Of a stretch of 6,857 bases of DNA, positions 1-6,848 are shown one piece after another (position 1 is the stretch's first letter; each line of letters starts with the position of its first letter). The notes beneath the pieces were generated by a model. That model was not told the origin of the DNA and searched no databases. It was given only the letters and a program-made list of their open reading frames with translations. The translations under genes were made by a program, and so were the position numbers. Source of the DNA: Halomonas halophila (GTDB taxonomy: Bacteria > Pseudomonadota > Gammaproteobacteria > Pseudomonadales > Halomonadaceae); contig DJIP01000021.1 of NCBI GenBank assembly GCA_002433675.1, positions 1 to 6,857 of the forward strand. The letters run 5' to 3'.

Positions 1-1650
1 GCCAGTGGCATGGTCAGCCAACTGGATGAGGCGCACCTGGGCATCGGCTATCCGGTGAGCATGGATGGCAAGGTGGCAGGCGCGGTAGCGCTGAGCCTGG
101 CGATTCCGCCTGGCCTGCGCGACACCTCCGACGACGGTGTGGCGCGGGCACGTCAATCCCTGGTGCCACTGATGCAGCGACTCGAGGAAGGCGTCGCCGC
201 GCTTGAACGGGACCTGTTGAGTGAGCGGCAAGAAGACATGCTGCGACACCAGGTGGTACTCGGGGACCGCCTGTCCCTGCTGGCCGGCGTGCTGTCGGAG
301 GCTAGCTTCGCCGCAGCTTCGGCACAGCTGGTGACCCGCCTGGCCGAGCAGTTCGGTGCCGAGCGCGTGAGCCTCGGCTGGCGCCGCGGCGCCAGTTGTC
401 GCGTGCTGCAGATTTCCCACAGTGCGCAGTTCAACCGCAAGATGAATCGGGTGAAGGCCACGGCGGCGGCCATGGATGAGGCGCTCGATCAGTTGGCCAG
501 TGTGGCATGTCCTCCCGTGGAGGGCGCGGCAGGGCCGCACGATGGCGGTGTTCAGCGGGCCCATCAGGAGCTGGTCGCCCTCGGCGGTGTGTCCTCGGTG
601 GTCAGCGTGCCCTGCATCGACGACGGGGTCGCGCGTGGTGCTGTGACCCTGGAACGCGATCGGCCCTTTACCCTCGATGAGATCGAGGCGCTGGAGAGTC
701 TGCTGGCGCTATGCACCCGGGCGCTTGAGGAAAAAAGACGCAACGATCGGCCGCTGGTGGTCAAGGCGCTGGCATCGGCTGGCGAGCAACTGGGGCGCTT
801 GCTCGGCCCGGGGCATCTCGGACTCAAGCTGGCAGTGCTGGCGCTGGTTGCGCTGCTGGCTGTCTCTACCTTGATCACCACGGTGGACGAGGTGGCGGCG
901 GAGGTGACCGTCGAAAGTCGCGTGCAGCGGGTGATCTCGGCGCCGTTCCGGGGGTATCTCGAGGCAACCAGCGTGCGAGCCGGTGATCGAGTCGAGCGCG
1001 GGCAGGTGCTGGCGAGCATGGAAACCCGCGAGCTGCTGCTGGAACGGCTGCAATGGCAGAGCGAAATCGCCAAGCTGTCCCGCCAGGAGCAGGAGTCCCG
1101 TGCGCGTGGTGATCGCGCCGGGCTCAACGTGCTGGCAGCCCAACGCGAGCAGGCTGAGGCGCGCGTTGCGCTGGTCGAGTCCAGGCTCAATCGGGCCACC
1201 CTGGTCGCGCCCTTCGATGGGGTGGTGGTCAGTGGCGACCTGACCCAGCGACTGGGCGCGGTGACCGAGCAGGGCGAGGAGTTGTTTCGCATCTCTCCGC
1301 TGGACGGGTTTCGCCTGGACCTGGCCGTGCCCGAGGGTCGTATCGATGATCTGGCGCCGGCCCAGCATGGCTCGATGGTGCTGGCCTCGATGACCGGCAA
1401 GCGTTGGCCGCTGGTGGTCGAGCGGATCACACCTCGGAGCACCAGCGGTGAAGGTCAGACCCGCTTTATCGTCGAGGCTCGCCTGGAGATGAACGCCAGC
1501 GAGGTTGACCCCCAGCAGGTGGAACGCTTGCTGCGCCCTGGGTTGTCGGGTATTGCGCGGGTCAAGGTCGGCGAAGGTCCGCTGATCGAGATCTGGACCC
1601 GCGGGCTGCGAGACTGGCTCAAGCTGACGCTGTGGCGCTGGTGGGGGTGA
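1..1650 (+). CDS. GAF-domain HlyD-type membrane adaptor (5' partial)
   Basis: Probable inner-membrane adaptor subunit with a cytoplasmic sensory part. The frame is open to the left edge. The first ATG, at 10, falls inside what looks like the end of a GAF domain (GIGYPVSMDGKVAGAVALSL, residues 11-30 counted from that ATG), so the true start is probably upstream. A fuller GAF-like domain spans about residues 88-240. One transmembrane helix follows at about 270-291. The periplasmic part has the first lipoyl half-motif (about 305-340, with VRAGDRVERGQVLASMETR), a short coiled-coil hairpin (340-395), the second lipoyl half (LVAPFDGVVVSGDL, 398-411) and beta-barrel/membrane-proximal strands up to about 520. 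The tail is basic and Trp-rich (WTRGLRDWLKLTLWRWWG). HlyD/AcrA-family adaptors normally bridge an inner-membrane pump to an outer-membrane channel. The GAF ligand is unknown. The stop lies 3 bases before the next gene, so the two are almost certainly co-transcribed. Confidence 0.9.
   Translation, partial: ASGMVSQLDEAHLGIGYPVSMDGKVAGAVALSLAIPPGLRDTSDDGVARARQSLVPLMQRLEEGVAALERDLLSERQEDMLRHQVVLGDRLSLLAGVLSEASFAAASAQLVTRLAEQFGAERVSLGWRRGASCRVLQISHSAQFNRKMNRVKATAAAMDEALDQLASVACPPVEGAAGPHDGGVQRAHQELVALGGVSSVVSVPCIDDGVARGAVTLERDRPFTLDEIEALESLLALCTRALEEKRRNDRPLVVKALASAGEQLGRLLGPGHLGLKLAVLALVALLAVSTLITTVDEVAAEVTVESRVQRVISAPFRGYLEATSVRAGDRVERGQVLASMETRELLLERLQWQSEIAKLSRQEQESRARGDRAGLNVLAAQREQAEARVALVESRLNRATLVAPFDGVVVSGDLTQRLGAVTEQGEELFRISPLDGFRLDLAVPEGRIDDLAPAQHGSMVLASMTGKRWPLVVERITPRSTSGEGQTRFIVEARLEMNASEVDPQQVERLLRPGLSGIARVKVGEGPLIEIWTRGLRDWLKLTLWRWWG
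1643..1650 (+). promoter_or_regulatory. purine-rich ribosome binding site overlapping the upstream stop
   Basis: GGGGGTGA precedes the ATG at 1654 by 3 bases and contains the TGA stop of the GAF-adaptor gene. The G-rich stretch is an imperfect Shine-Dalgarno match and sits close to the start. The overlap with the stop suggests translational coupling of the two membrane proteins. Confidence 0.45.
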
Positions 1651-1653
1651 ATC

Positions 1654-3816
1654 ATGACCACCGCACTGTTCAGCCAGCACTGGCACCGCGTCGCCAATCT
1701 CCGCCTGCGCCTGCGCCGGCATGCGCGTTTGTCACGCCACGAGTATCGCGGCGAGCCGTGGTACGTGCTGCACGATTCCCTGACTGGACAGGTGCATCGT
1801 TTTACGCCGGAGTCCTATCAGATCATCGGGCGACTCGATGGACGACGCACCCTCGACGACATCTGGCATCAGGCCAGCCGGTCGTTGGGCGAAGCCATGC
1901 CGACACAGCAGGAACTGGTCACCCTGATCGGTCGGTTGCATCGTGCCAATCTGCTGTCGGGGCACGAAGACATCAATATCGAGGAACTGTCACGGCGTCA
2001 GACGCGGCAGCGTCGCAGCAAGTGGCTGCAGCTGATCAAGTCGCCGCTGGGCATCCGCATGCCGCTGCTGGATCCGGAGCGCTTCGTCGCCGCGAGCTAC
2101 CCGCTGGTAAGGCCGCTGCTGGGCCCGCTGGGCGCGGTGCTTTGGCTGGCGACCGTGGTGCTGGCGCTGGTGGTCGCAGGCATCCACTGGACGCAGCTGA
2201 GCGACAACCTGGCCGATCGGGTGCTGGGGGTCGACAATCTGTTGCTGATGGCACTGGTCTACCCGTTGATCAAGACCCTGCACGAACTGGGGCACGCCTG
2301 GGCCACCCGCGACGCGGGCGGCGAGGTCCACGAGATCGGGGTGATGCTGCTGGTCTTTTTCCCGGTACCCTACGTCGACGCCAGCGCCGCTGCGGCCTGC
2401 CCGGACAAGGGCAAGCGCATGCTGGTCGGGGCGGCCGGGGTGCTGGTCGAACTCTGGCTGGCGGCCGCGGCCATGCTGCTGTGGGCCATGGCCGAGCCTG
2501 GCGTTGTTCGCTCGCTGGCCTTCAACGTCATGTTGATTGGCGGTGTCTCGACGTTGATGTTCAACGGCAACCCGCTGCTGCGCTTCGACGCCTACTACGT
2601 GCTGGCCGACTACCTGGAAATTCCGAATCTGTTTTCCCGCGCCAACCAGCAGCTCAACTACGTGGTCAAGCGTTACCTGCTGGGACGTCGCGATGTCAGC
2701 GGTCAGGCCGGTTCGCTCAAGGAGGCCTGGTGGATGGTGGCCTACGCGGTGCTGTCCTTCGTCTACCGGCTGGTGATCATGGTGGTCATCGCCACCTTTG
2801 TCGCCACCCAGTACCTGTTCATCGGCATTTTGCTGGCGCTTTGGTCGGTGACCATGACGCTGCTGTTGCCCCTGTTCAAGCTGTTGAAGGCGATGTCCGT
2901 GGATAGTCAACTCGAAGGTTCCCGTACTCGCGCCTGGAGCTGGTTGCTCGGCGGTCTGGCTCTGCTGCTGGCGGGCCTGCTGTTGGTGCCCGCGCCCCAT
3001 GCCACCACTCTCAAGGGAGTGATCGATTCTGCCGAGCCCTCGCGCCTGCGGGCCGGCGTCAGTGGTGAGCTGGTTGAGCTGATGGCGACACAAGGACAAC
3101 CGCTTCGCGCTGGCGACCCGATTGCCCGTATCGCGGCGCCGGAACTCGACACCGAGGTGAGGCTGCTCGAGGCCAGAGTTCGGGAAATTCAGCAGCAGCA
3201 GAAGGCCGATATCCGCGACCCGCAGGCGCTGTCGGTGCTGGCGGAGACCCAGCGCCTGGTCGATGCTCAGCTGGCCGATGCTGGGCGCAGAGCGGCGGCG
3301 ACCTTGCTGACCAGCCCCCACGATGGGCGCTGGATGATGCCCGAGGGAGCCCGCCATCTGGGTAGCCATGTGCGGCGCGGCCAGGCCCTCGGGGTGCTGG
3401 TCAGATCCGCTGACCTGCGAGTGCGGACGTTGGTGCCGACCCATCAGGCGGAGCTTGTGCGCGACGACCGGCGCAGCGTCAGCGTGCGTACCGGCGGTGA
3501 TGCGAAGGTCATCGCCTCGCACCTGCTGAGGCTGTCCCCTGGCGCCAGTCACGAGGTGCCGAGCCTGAGTCTCACTCAGAAGGGCGGAGGCGATGTCGCC
3601 CTGGATCCCATGGCGGCGTCTGGGGGAAGCGAGCCGCTGAGAGCCTTTCGTCGGCATCATCTGGCGGACTTCAGTGCCACCGGCCTGATCGAGAGCGCTG
3701 CAAGGGTGCACCTGGGCCAACGGGTCCAGGTGCGAATTGAGCACGCACCGGAGCCGATCGGGTTCCGCGTGTGGCGGCAGATTCGGCGTTCGTTCCTGCG
3801 CCTGTTCGAGCGCTAA
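1654..3816 (+). CDS. PqqD-like / M50 site-2 protease / HlyD-like fusion protein
   Basis: Polytopic inner-membrane protein of 720 residues with three modules. Residues about 25-103 resemble a PqqD-like winged-helix fold (WYVLHDSLTGQVHRFTPESY, then a helical part ending in HRANLLSG). PqqD proteins bind leader peptides in peptide-modification pathways. Residues about 155-446 form an M50 membrane metallopeptidase with roughly 7-8 hydrophobic segments. The zinc motif HELGH (H210, E211, H214) and the second-site motif NPLLRFD (N306, P307, D312) are both intact, so it is predicted to be active. VPYVDAS and VGAAGVLVEL lie between them. After the last membrane segment (about 428-446), residues 455-700 carry a HlyD-like periplasmic domain: half-motif LRAGVSGELVELMATQGQPL, a short Gln-rich helical hairpin (500-548), then SPHDGRW and beta-strands. 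The ATG is preceded by GGGGGTGA overlapping the upstream stop. Expected role is cleavage or membrane handling of an exported substrate; the substrate is unknown. Simple sterol-response-type regulation is less likely, given the fused adaptor domain. Confidence 0.92.
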   Translation: MTTALFSQHWHRVANLRLRLRRHARLSRHEYRGEPWYVLHDSLTGQVHRFTPESYQIIGRLDGRRTLDDIWHQASRSLGEAMPTQQELVTLIGRLHRANLLSGHEDINIEELSRRQTRQRRSKWLQLIKSPLGIRMPLLDPERFVAASYPLVRPLLGPLGAVLWLATVVLALVVAGIHWTQLSDNLADRVLGVDNLLLMALVYPLIKTLHELGHAWATRDAGGEVHEIGVMLLVFFPVPYVDASAAAACPDKGKRMLVGAAGVLVELWLAAAAMLLWAMAEPGVVRSLAFNVMLIGGVSTLMFNGNPLLRFDAYYVLADYLEIPNLFSRANQQLNYVVKRYLLGRRDVSGQAGSLKEAWWMVAYAVLSFVYRLVIMVVIATFVATQYLFIGILLALWSVTMTLLLPLFKLLKAMSVDSQLEGSRTRAWSWLLGGLALLLAGLLLVPAPHATTLKGVIDSAEPSRLRAGVSGELVELMATQGQPLRAGDPIARIAAPELDTEVRLLEARVREIQQQQKADIRDPQALSVLAETQRLVDAQLADAGRRAAATLLTSPHDGRWMMPEGARHLGSHVRRGQALGVLVRSADLRVRTLVPTHQAELVRDDRRSVSVRTGGDAKVIASHLLRLSPGASHEVPSLSLTQKGGGDVALDPMAASGGSEPLRAFRRHHLADFSATGLIESAARVHLGQRVQVRIEHAPEPIGFRVWRQIRRSFLRLFER

Positions 3817-3820
3817 GTCA

Positions 3821-5770
3821 ATGTTGACGCGAGCCCCCGCGGACGTCATCAACCGCGCCGAACGCCCGGTGTCAGCGCCAAACGCACTGGAACGAGCCTG
3901 GCACGGGCTGCGGGCCAGCCTCGGCTGGCCCTCCATGGCCAGGCGATGGGCGCTGCGTTGCTGCCTTCCCGTCATTCACCGCTATGCGCGGCAGCTGTCA
4001 CGACTCGATGACACCGCCCTCGATGCGCAGGCTGGCCTTCTGCGCCAGGCGCTGCGCCGCCGGGGCCCGAGTGGTTGGCTATGGCCGCGAGCCTTCGCCC
4101 TGATCAGGGAAGTGTCACGGCGTGAACTGGGCATGGCACACCACGATGTGCAGCTGCTGGGAGGCATGGTCTTGCTGAAGGGCCAGGTAGCGGAAATGCA
4201 GACCGGTGAGGGCAAGACCCTGACGGCCACCCTGCCGGCCGCCACCGCCGCCCTGGCTGGTATCCCGGTGCACGTCATTACGGTCAACGACTACCTGGCG
4301 AAGCGGGATGCGGACAAGATGGGGCCAGTCTATGCCCGGCTTGGTCTCACGGTGGCCTCGGTGGTTCACGGCATGACCACCGCGGAAAGGCGCAGGGCCT
4401 ACGCGGCGGACGTGGTCTACTGCACCAACAAGGAACTGGTGTTTGACTACCTGCGTGACACTCAGGTGCTGGGCGCCAGGCGCCACCCCTTGAGCGCCCA
4501 CGCTGCACGACTGCAGGGGCGAATCAGCAGCCACAGGCTGCTGCTCAGGGGGCTGCACTTCGCCATCGTCGACGAGGCCGACAGTGTGCTGATGGACGAG
4601 GCTCGGACTCCCTTGATCCTGTCTGGCCCTGCCGGCGAGGGTGCACTGGATATTGCGCTCGTCGATGAAGCCATCGCCATGGCGAAGCGCTTCGTCGAGG
4701 ACGAGCACTTCGTGCGGGAACAGGGGCAGCTGTTGTTGACCGACAGCGGCAAGCGTTACCTGGAATCTCAGGTCGAGCGATTGTCCCGCCAGGCGACTGC
4801 CGGACACTGGCAGGGGCGTTCCCGTCAACAGTGGTTGATCCAGCAGGCCCTGCTGGCGCAGCACCACTTTCAACGCGATGTCCACTACCTGGTACGCGAT
4901 GGCAAGGTGCTGATCATCGATGAGCACACCGGCCGGGTGATGGAGGATCGACGCTGGGAAAAAGGGCTTCAGCAGATGATTGAGCGCCGCGAAGGGTGCG
5001 AGCCCAGCGACCCCAACGTTACCCTGGCGCGCCTGACCTACCAGCGTTTCTTTCGCCGCTATCGCCACCTGTCGGGGATGACCGGTACGGCCAGGGAGGT
5101 ACGGCGCGAACTCTGGACCACCTATCGGCGGAAGGTGGTGACGGTACCACCCCACCGGCCGAGCCGGCGCCGCCTTGGCAAGGTGACGCGTTGCGACTCG
5201 AAGATGGCCAAGTGGGAATGGATCTGCCAGCGCCTTCCTGCTCTTGTCACAAAGGGGCGTGCGGTGCTGGTGACCACCGCAAGCCTCGCTGACGCCGAAG
5301 CGCTTTCCGCGAGACTTGAGGACAACGGCATTGCGCACCGAGTACTGAGTGCTCGCCAGGACGCCGACGAAGCGGCGGTCGTCTCCGCAGCCGGGGCGCC
5401 TGGAGCGGTCACCCTTGCCACCAGTATGGCAGGACGCGGGACCGATATTCCGCTTGATCCGGTGACTCGTAGTGCGGGCGGCCTGCACGTGATCCTGGCG
5501 GGCCATCACGACGCCGCGCGAATCGATCGTCAGATCATGGGACGCTGTGCTCGCCAGGGCGATCCGGGCAGCGTCGAGTGGGTACTGTCCGAAGAGGACG
5601 AATTGCTGACAGAACTGGATGGCTGGCAACGCCGTCTTGGCGGGCTTGGTACACGACTGCACCGCGCACAGCAGGCCAGGGAGCGTCGCCACGCCCGTGA
5701 GCGGGCACGTCTACTCGAAGCCGACTGGCGTGAAGACGACCAGCTGGGTTTCAGCGGAAGAGGGGAGTAG
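3821..5770 (+). CDS. C-terminally short SecA-like translocase ATPase
   Basis: Paralogue of the preprotein translocase motor SecA, 649 residues against about 830-900 for housekeeping SecA. NBD1 has Walker A TGEGKT (128-133), TVNDYLAKRDADK and Walker B VDEADSVLMDEARTPL (250 onward). A preprotein-binding region of about 100 residues follows, shorter than the roughly 145 of E. coli SecA. DEHTGRVMEDRRWEKGLQ and MTGTA follow. NBD2 has MAGRGTDIPL (536 onward), GGLHVI and GRCARQGDPGS, which keeps both arginines of the SecA GRSGRQGD motif. The motor therefore looks catalytically competent. The protein ends about 70 residues later in a basic/acidic helical tail. The helical wing, most of the helical scaffold and the Cys-rich zinc tail of SecA are absent. 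ATG 3821 was chosen because it follows the upstream stop by 4 bases. An in-frame TTG at 3737 would add 28 residues inside the preceding gene. There is no clear Shine-Dalgarno, which fits translational coupling. It is not the essential secA: it is too short and lies in an adaptor/protease operon. Confidence 0.93.
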   Translation: MLTRAPADVINRAERPVSAPNALERAWHGLRASLGWPSMARRWALRCCLPVIHRYARQLSRLDDTALDAQAGLLRQALRRRGPSGWLWPRAFALIREVSRRELGMAHHDVQLLGGMVLLKGQVAEMQTGEGKTLTATLPAATAALAGIPVHVITVNDYLAKRDADKMGPVYARLGLTVASVVHGMTTAERRRAYAADVVYCTNKELVFDYLRDTQVLGARRHPLSAHAARLQGRISSHRLLLRGLHFAIVDEADSVLMDEARTPLILSGPAGEGALDIALVDEAIAMAKRFVEDEHFVREQGQLLLTDSGKRYLESQVERLSRQATAGHWQGRSRQQWLIQQALLAQHHFQRDVHYLVRDGKVLIIDEHTGRVMEDRRWEKGLQQMIERREGCEPSDPNVTLARLTYQRFFRRYRHLSGMTGTAREVRRELWTTYRRKVVTVPPHRPSRRRLGKVTRCDSKMAKWEWICQRLPALVTKGRAVLVTTASLADAEALSARLEDNGIAHRVLSARQDADEAAVVSAAGAPGAVTLATSMAGRGTDIPLDPVTRSAGGLHVILAGHHDAARIDRQIMGRCARQGDPGSVEWVLSEEDELLTELDGWQRRLGGLGTRLHRAQQARERRHARERARLLEADWREDDQLGFSGRGE

Positions 5771-5907
5771 CGTGTCGGGGAAAGAGGGACGTTCACTTCT
5801 TCCACTCGCTCTATGGTTTTTCCCGCTGGCAGGTCTGTATGGCCATGGTCTGCACTGATAGCCGATCGTTGTTTAACCCTTGTCTCCGTCATACAAAGGA
5901 AGTGCGC
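5771..5907 (+). other. 137-bp intergenic gap, no convincing promoter or terminator
   Basis: This is the only sizeable gap between the four genes. It contains a distant GGGAAA (5778-5783) / TTTCCC (5819-5824) inverted repeat that is too short and too widely spaced to call a terminator. No well-spaced sigma-70 hexamer pair was found. The small adaptor gene downstream may be read through from the operon or have its own unrecognised promoter. Confidence 0.5.
5896..5902 (+). promoter_or_regulatory. ribosome binding site that fixes the adaptor start
   Basis: AAGGAAG lies 5 bases before the ATG at 5908. This is a good Shine-Dalgarno at good spacing. It selects 5908 over the in-frame upstream ATGs at 5839 and 5845, which would place extra residues in front of an otherwise complete signal peptide. 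Confidence 0.8.
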
Positions 5908-6666
5908 ATGAAAGCAGCGAGATCACTGATCGTTGCCCTGGGATGCATCGCTGCGCCGGCACTGGCGCAGGACACGGACCCGCAAGAACCGGGTTTTGGT
6001 GAAATAAGCTGCCTGGTGGAGCCAGGTCGCCAGGCTGCATTGTCGAGCCAGGTGCCGGGCGTCATCGAACGAATCGACGTACAGGCGGGTGCGCGGGTTG
6101 CCAGTGGCGATCCGCTGTTTTCGCTGATGCGGGATGTCGAATCCGCCAGTGTCGATCTGGAGCGTTCTCGCGCCGCCTATGCGTCACGCCGCATGCAACG
6201 AAACCAGCGCATGATCGAGCGCAATATGCTCAGTGAAAGCGAGCGTGACGAGATCGATACCGAGCTGCGCCTGGCCCGCCTGCAGGTCAATCTCGCCAAT
6301 GCACGTCTGCAACAGCTCACGACGCGGGCTCCCTTCGATGGGTGGGTGAGCGAACGCCTGGCGGAGGAGGGAGAATTCGTTGACGCCACGCCGGTGCTTG
6401 AACTGGTTCAGCTCGATCCGCTACGCATCGAGGCGGCACTGCCGCTGGCCGCCTACGGAAGAATCGCAGTGGGAGATGTGATCGAGGTAACGCTTTCGAG
6501 CCCTGTGGAGCAGCGCTATTCAGCGGAAGTAATCCTCGTGGACCCGGTGATCGATGCATCGAGCGGGACCTTCGCCCTGGCAATGCGGCTTGCCAATCCA
6601 GATGAGCAGATTCCGGCGGGCATCGGCTGCGAGCTTGGCGGTATCGTGGATGAGGGCGAGTCCTAG
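5908..6666 (+). CDS. secreted HlyD/RND-type periplasmic adaptor
   Basis: A 252-residue periplasmic adaptor subunit. The N-terminus MKAARSLIVALGCIAAPALA is a typical Sec signal peptide, with predicted cleavage after Ala20 (ALA before Gln-Asp). There is no lipobox cysteine at the cleavage site, so it is probably soluble rather than a lipoprotein. The first lipoyl half spans about 43-78 (LSSQVPGVIERIDVQAGARV), the coiled-coil hairpin 78-137, the second lipoyl half TTRAPFDGWVSERL (138-151), and beta-barrel strands run from about 168 (LDPLRIEAALPL) to 215. The motif VDPVIDASSGTFALAMRLAN (211-230) is typical of RND adaptors. At 252 residues it is short for an RND adaptor (usually about 350-400), because of the short hairpin and an abbreviated membrane-proximal domain. 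Cys36 and Cys241 flank the mature domain and may pair. No RND pump gene follows, so it probably serves the upstream operon, although the gap leaves this open. Confidence 0.9.
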   Translation: MKAARSLIVALGCIAAPALAQDTDPQEPGFGEISCLVEPGRQAALSSQVPGVIERIDVQAGARVASGDPLFSLMRDVESASVDLERSRAAYASRRMQRNQRMIERNMLSESERDEIDTELRLARLQVNLANARLQQLTTRAPFDGWVSERLAEEGEFVDATPVLELVQLDPLRIEAALPLAAYGRIAVGDVIEVTLSSPVEQRYSAEVILVDPVIDASSGTFALAMRLANPDEQIPAGIGCELGGIVDEGES

Positions 6667-6798
6667 ATCGACGCGATACGTCAGTTGGACACTCTATAAG
6701 GAGCAGGGGCAGCAGAGTAGACCCCGACGGTTCGCTGCAAACTCCTGTCGCCTTCGTCGTCACCTCGTCGGGGATGTCAGCACGATGACGGCGGTATG
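6667..6798. other. non-coding stretch after the last gene
   Basis: No credible gene was found on either strand. AAGGAG at 6698-6703 resembles a Shine-Dalgarno, but no start codon with an open frame follows at usable distance. The segment separates the adaptor gene from the promoter at the right edge. Confidence 0.6.
6722..6773 (+). repeat. inverted repeat, possible weak terminator stem
   Basis: CCCCGACG (6722-6729) is an exact reverse complement of CGTCGGGG (6766-6773), with 36 bases between the arms. It lies 55 bases after the adaptor stop and could form a stem at the transcript end. The loop is long, and the only T-run (6802-6808) is 28 bases beyond the stem, so this is not a canonical intrinsic terminator. 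Confidence 0.3.
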
Positions 6799-6848
6799 AA
6801 ATTTTTTTACACGAAGTGCTTGCCAAGGCCCGTCCTGATCCGTAAAGT
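6799..6848 (+). promoter_or_regulatory. strong sigma-70 promoter with UP-like element, stable-RNA type
   Basis: TTGCCA (6820-6825) and TAAAGT (6843-6848) are separated by exactly 17 bases. Immediately upstream, AAATTTTTTTACACGAAG (6799-6816) resembles the A-tract/T-tract layout of an rRNA UP element. The bases after the -10 (ACGCATCC) recall promoters of tRNA and rRNA operons in Pseudomonas- and Halomonas-like bacteria. Transcription would start at about 6855 and run out of the window. The RNA it serves is not visible, so calling it a stable-RNA promoter is an inference. Confidence 0.65.

Noticed and set aside
1632..2906. 424-codon + strand frame overlapping the M50 gene
   Set aside because: This is a different frame of the same DNA. 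Its Ala/Gly/Arg-rich translation has no domain, while the other frame carries HELGH and the membrane segments.
3737..3820. Upstream TTG start for the SecA-like gene
   Set aside because: It would put 28 Ser/Arg/Cys-rich residues inside the previous gene with no family match. The ATG at 3821 fits the operon spacing better.
1990..3975. 661-codon open frame on the - strand
   Set aside because: It lies opposite the M50 fusion gene, whose motifs are unambiguous. Its translation is rich in Gln, His and Arg with no recognisable domain, as expected for the reverse strand of GC-rich coding DNA.
4115..5692. 525-codon open frame on the - strand
   Set aside because: It is antisense to the SecA-like gene, is low in complexity and has no recognisable motif. 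It is a shadow frame.
5778..5824. GGGAAA/TTTCCC inverted repeat as a terminator after the SecA-like gene
   Set aside because: It has only six base pairs, about 35 bases of loop and no T-run after the stem. It is likely chance.
5869..5896. TTGTTT ... ATACAA as a promoter for the small adaptor
   Set aside because: The -10 match is poor, and the transcript would start at about 5902, removing the ribosome binding site.
5839..5907. Upstream ATG starts (5839, 5845) for the small adaptor
   Set aside because: The ATG at 5908 has a good Shine-Dalgarno and begins a complete signal peptide.
6698..6703. AAGGAG as the ribosome site of a small gene
   Set aside because: No start codon with an open frame follows within the usual 5-10 bases.
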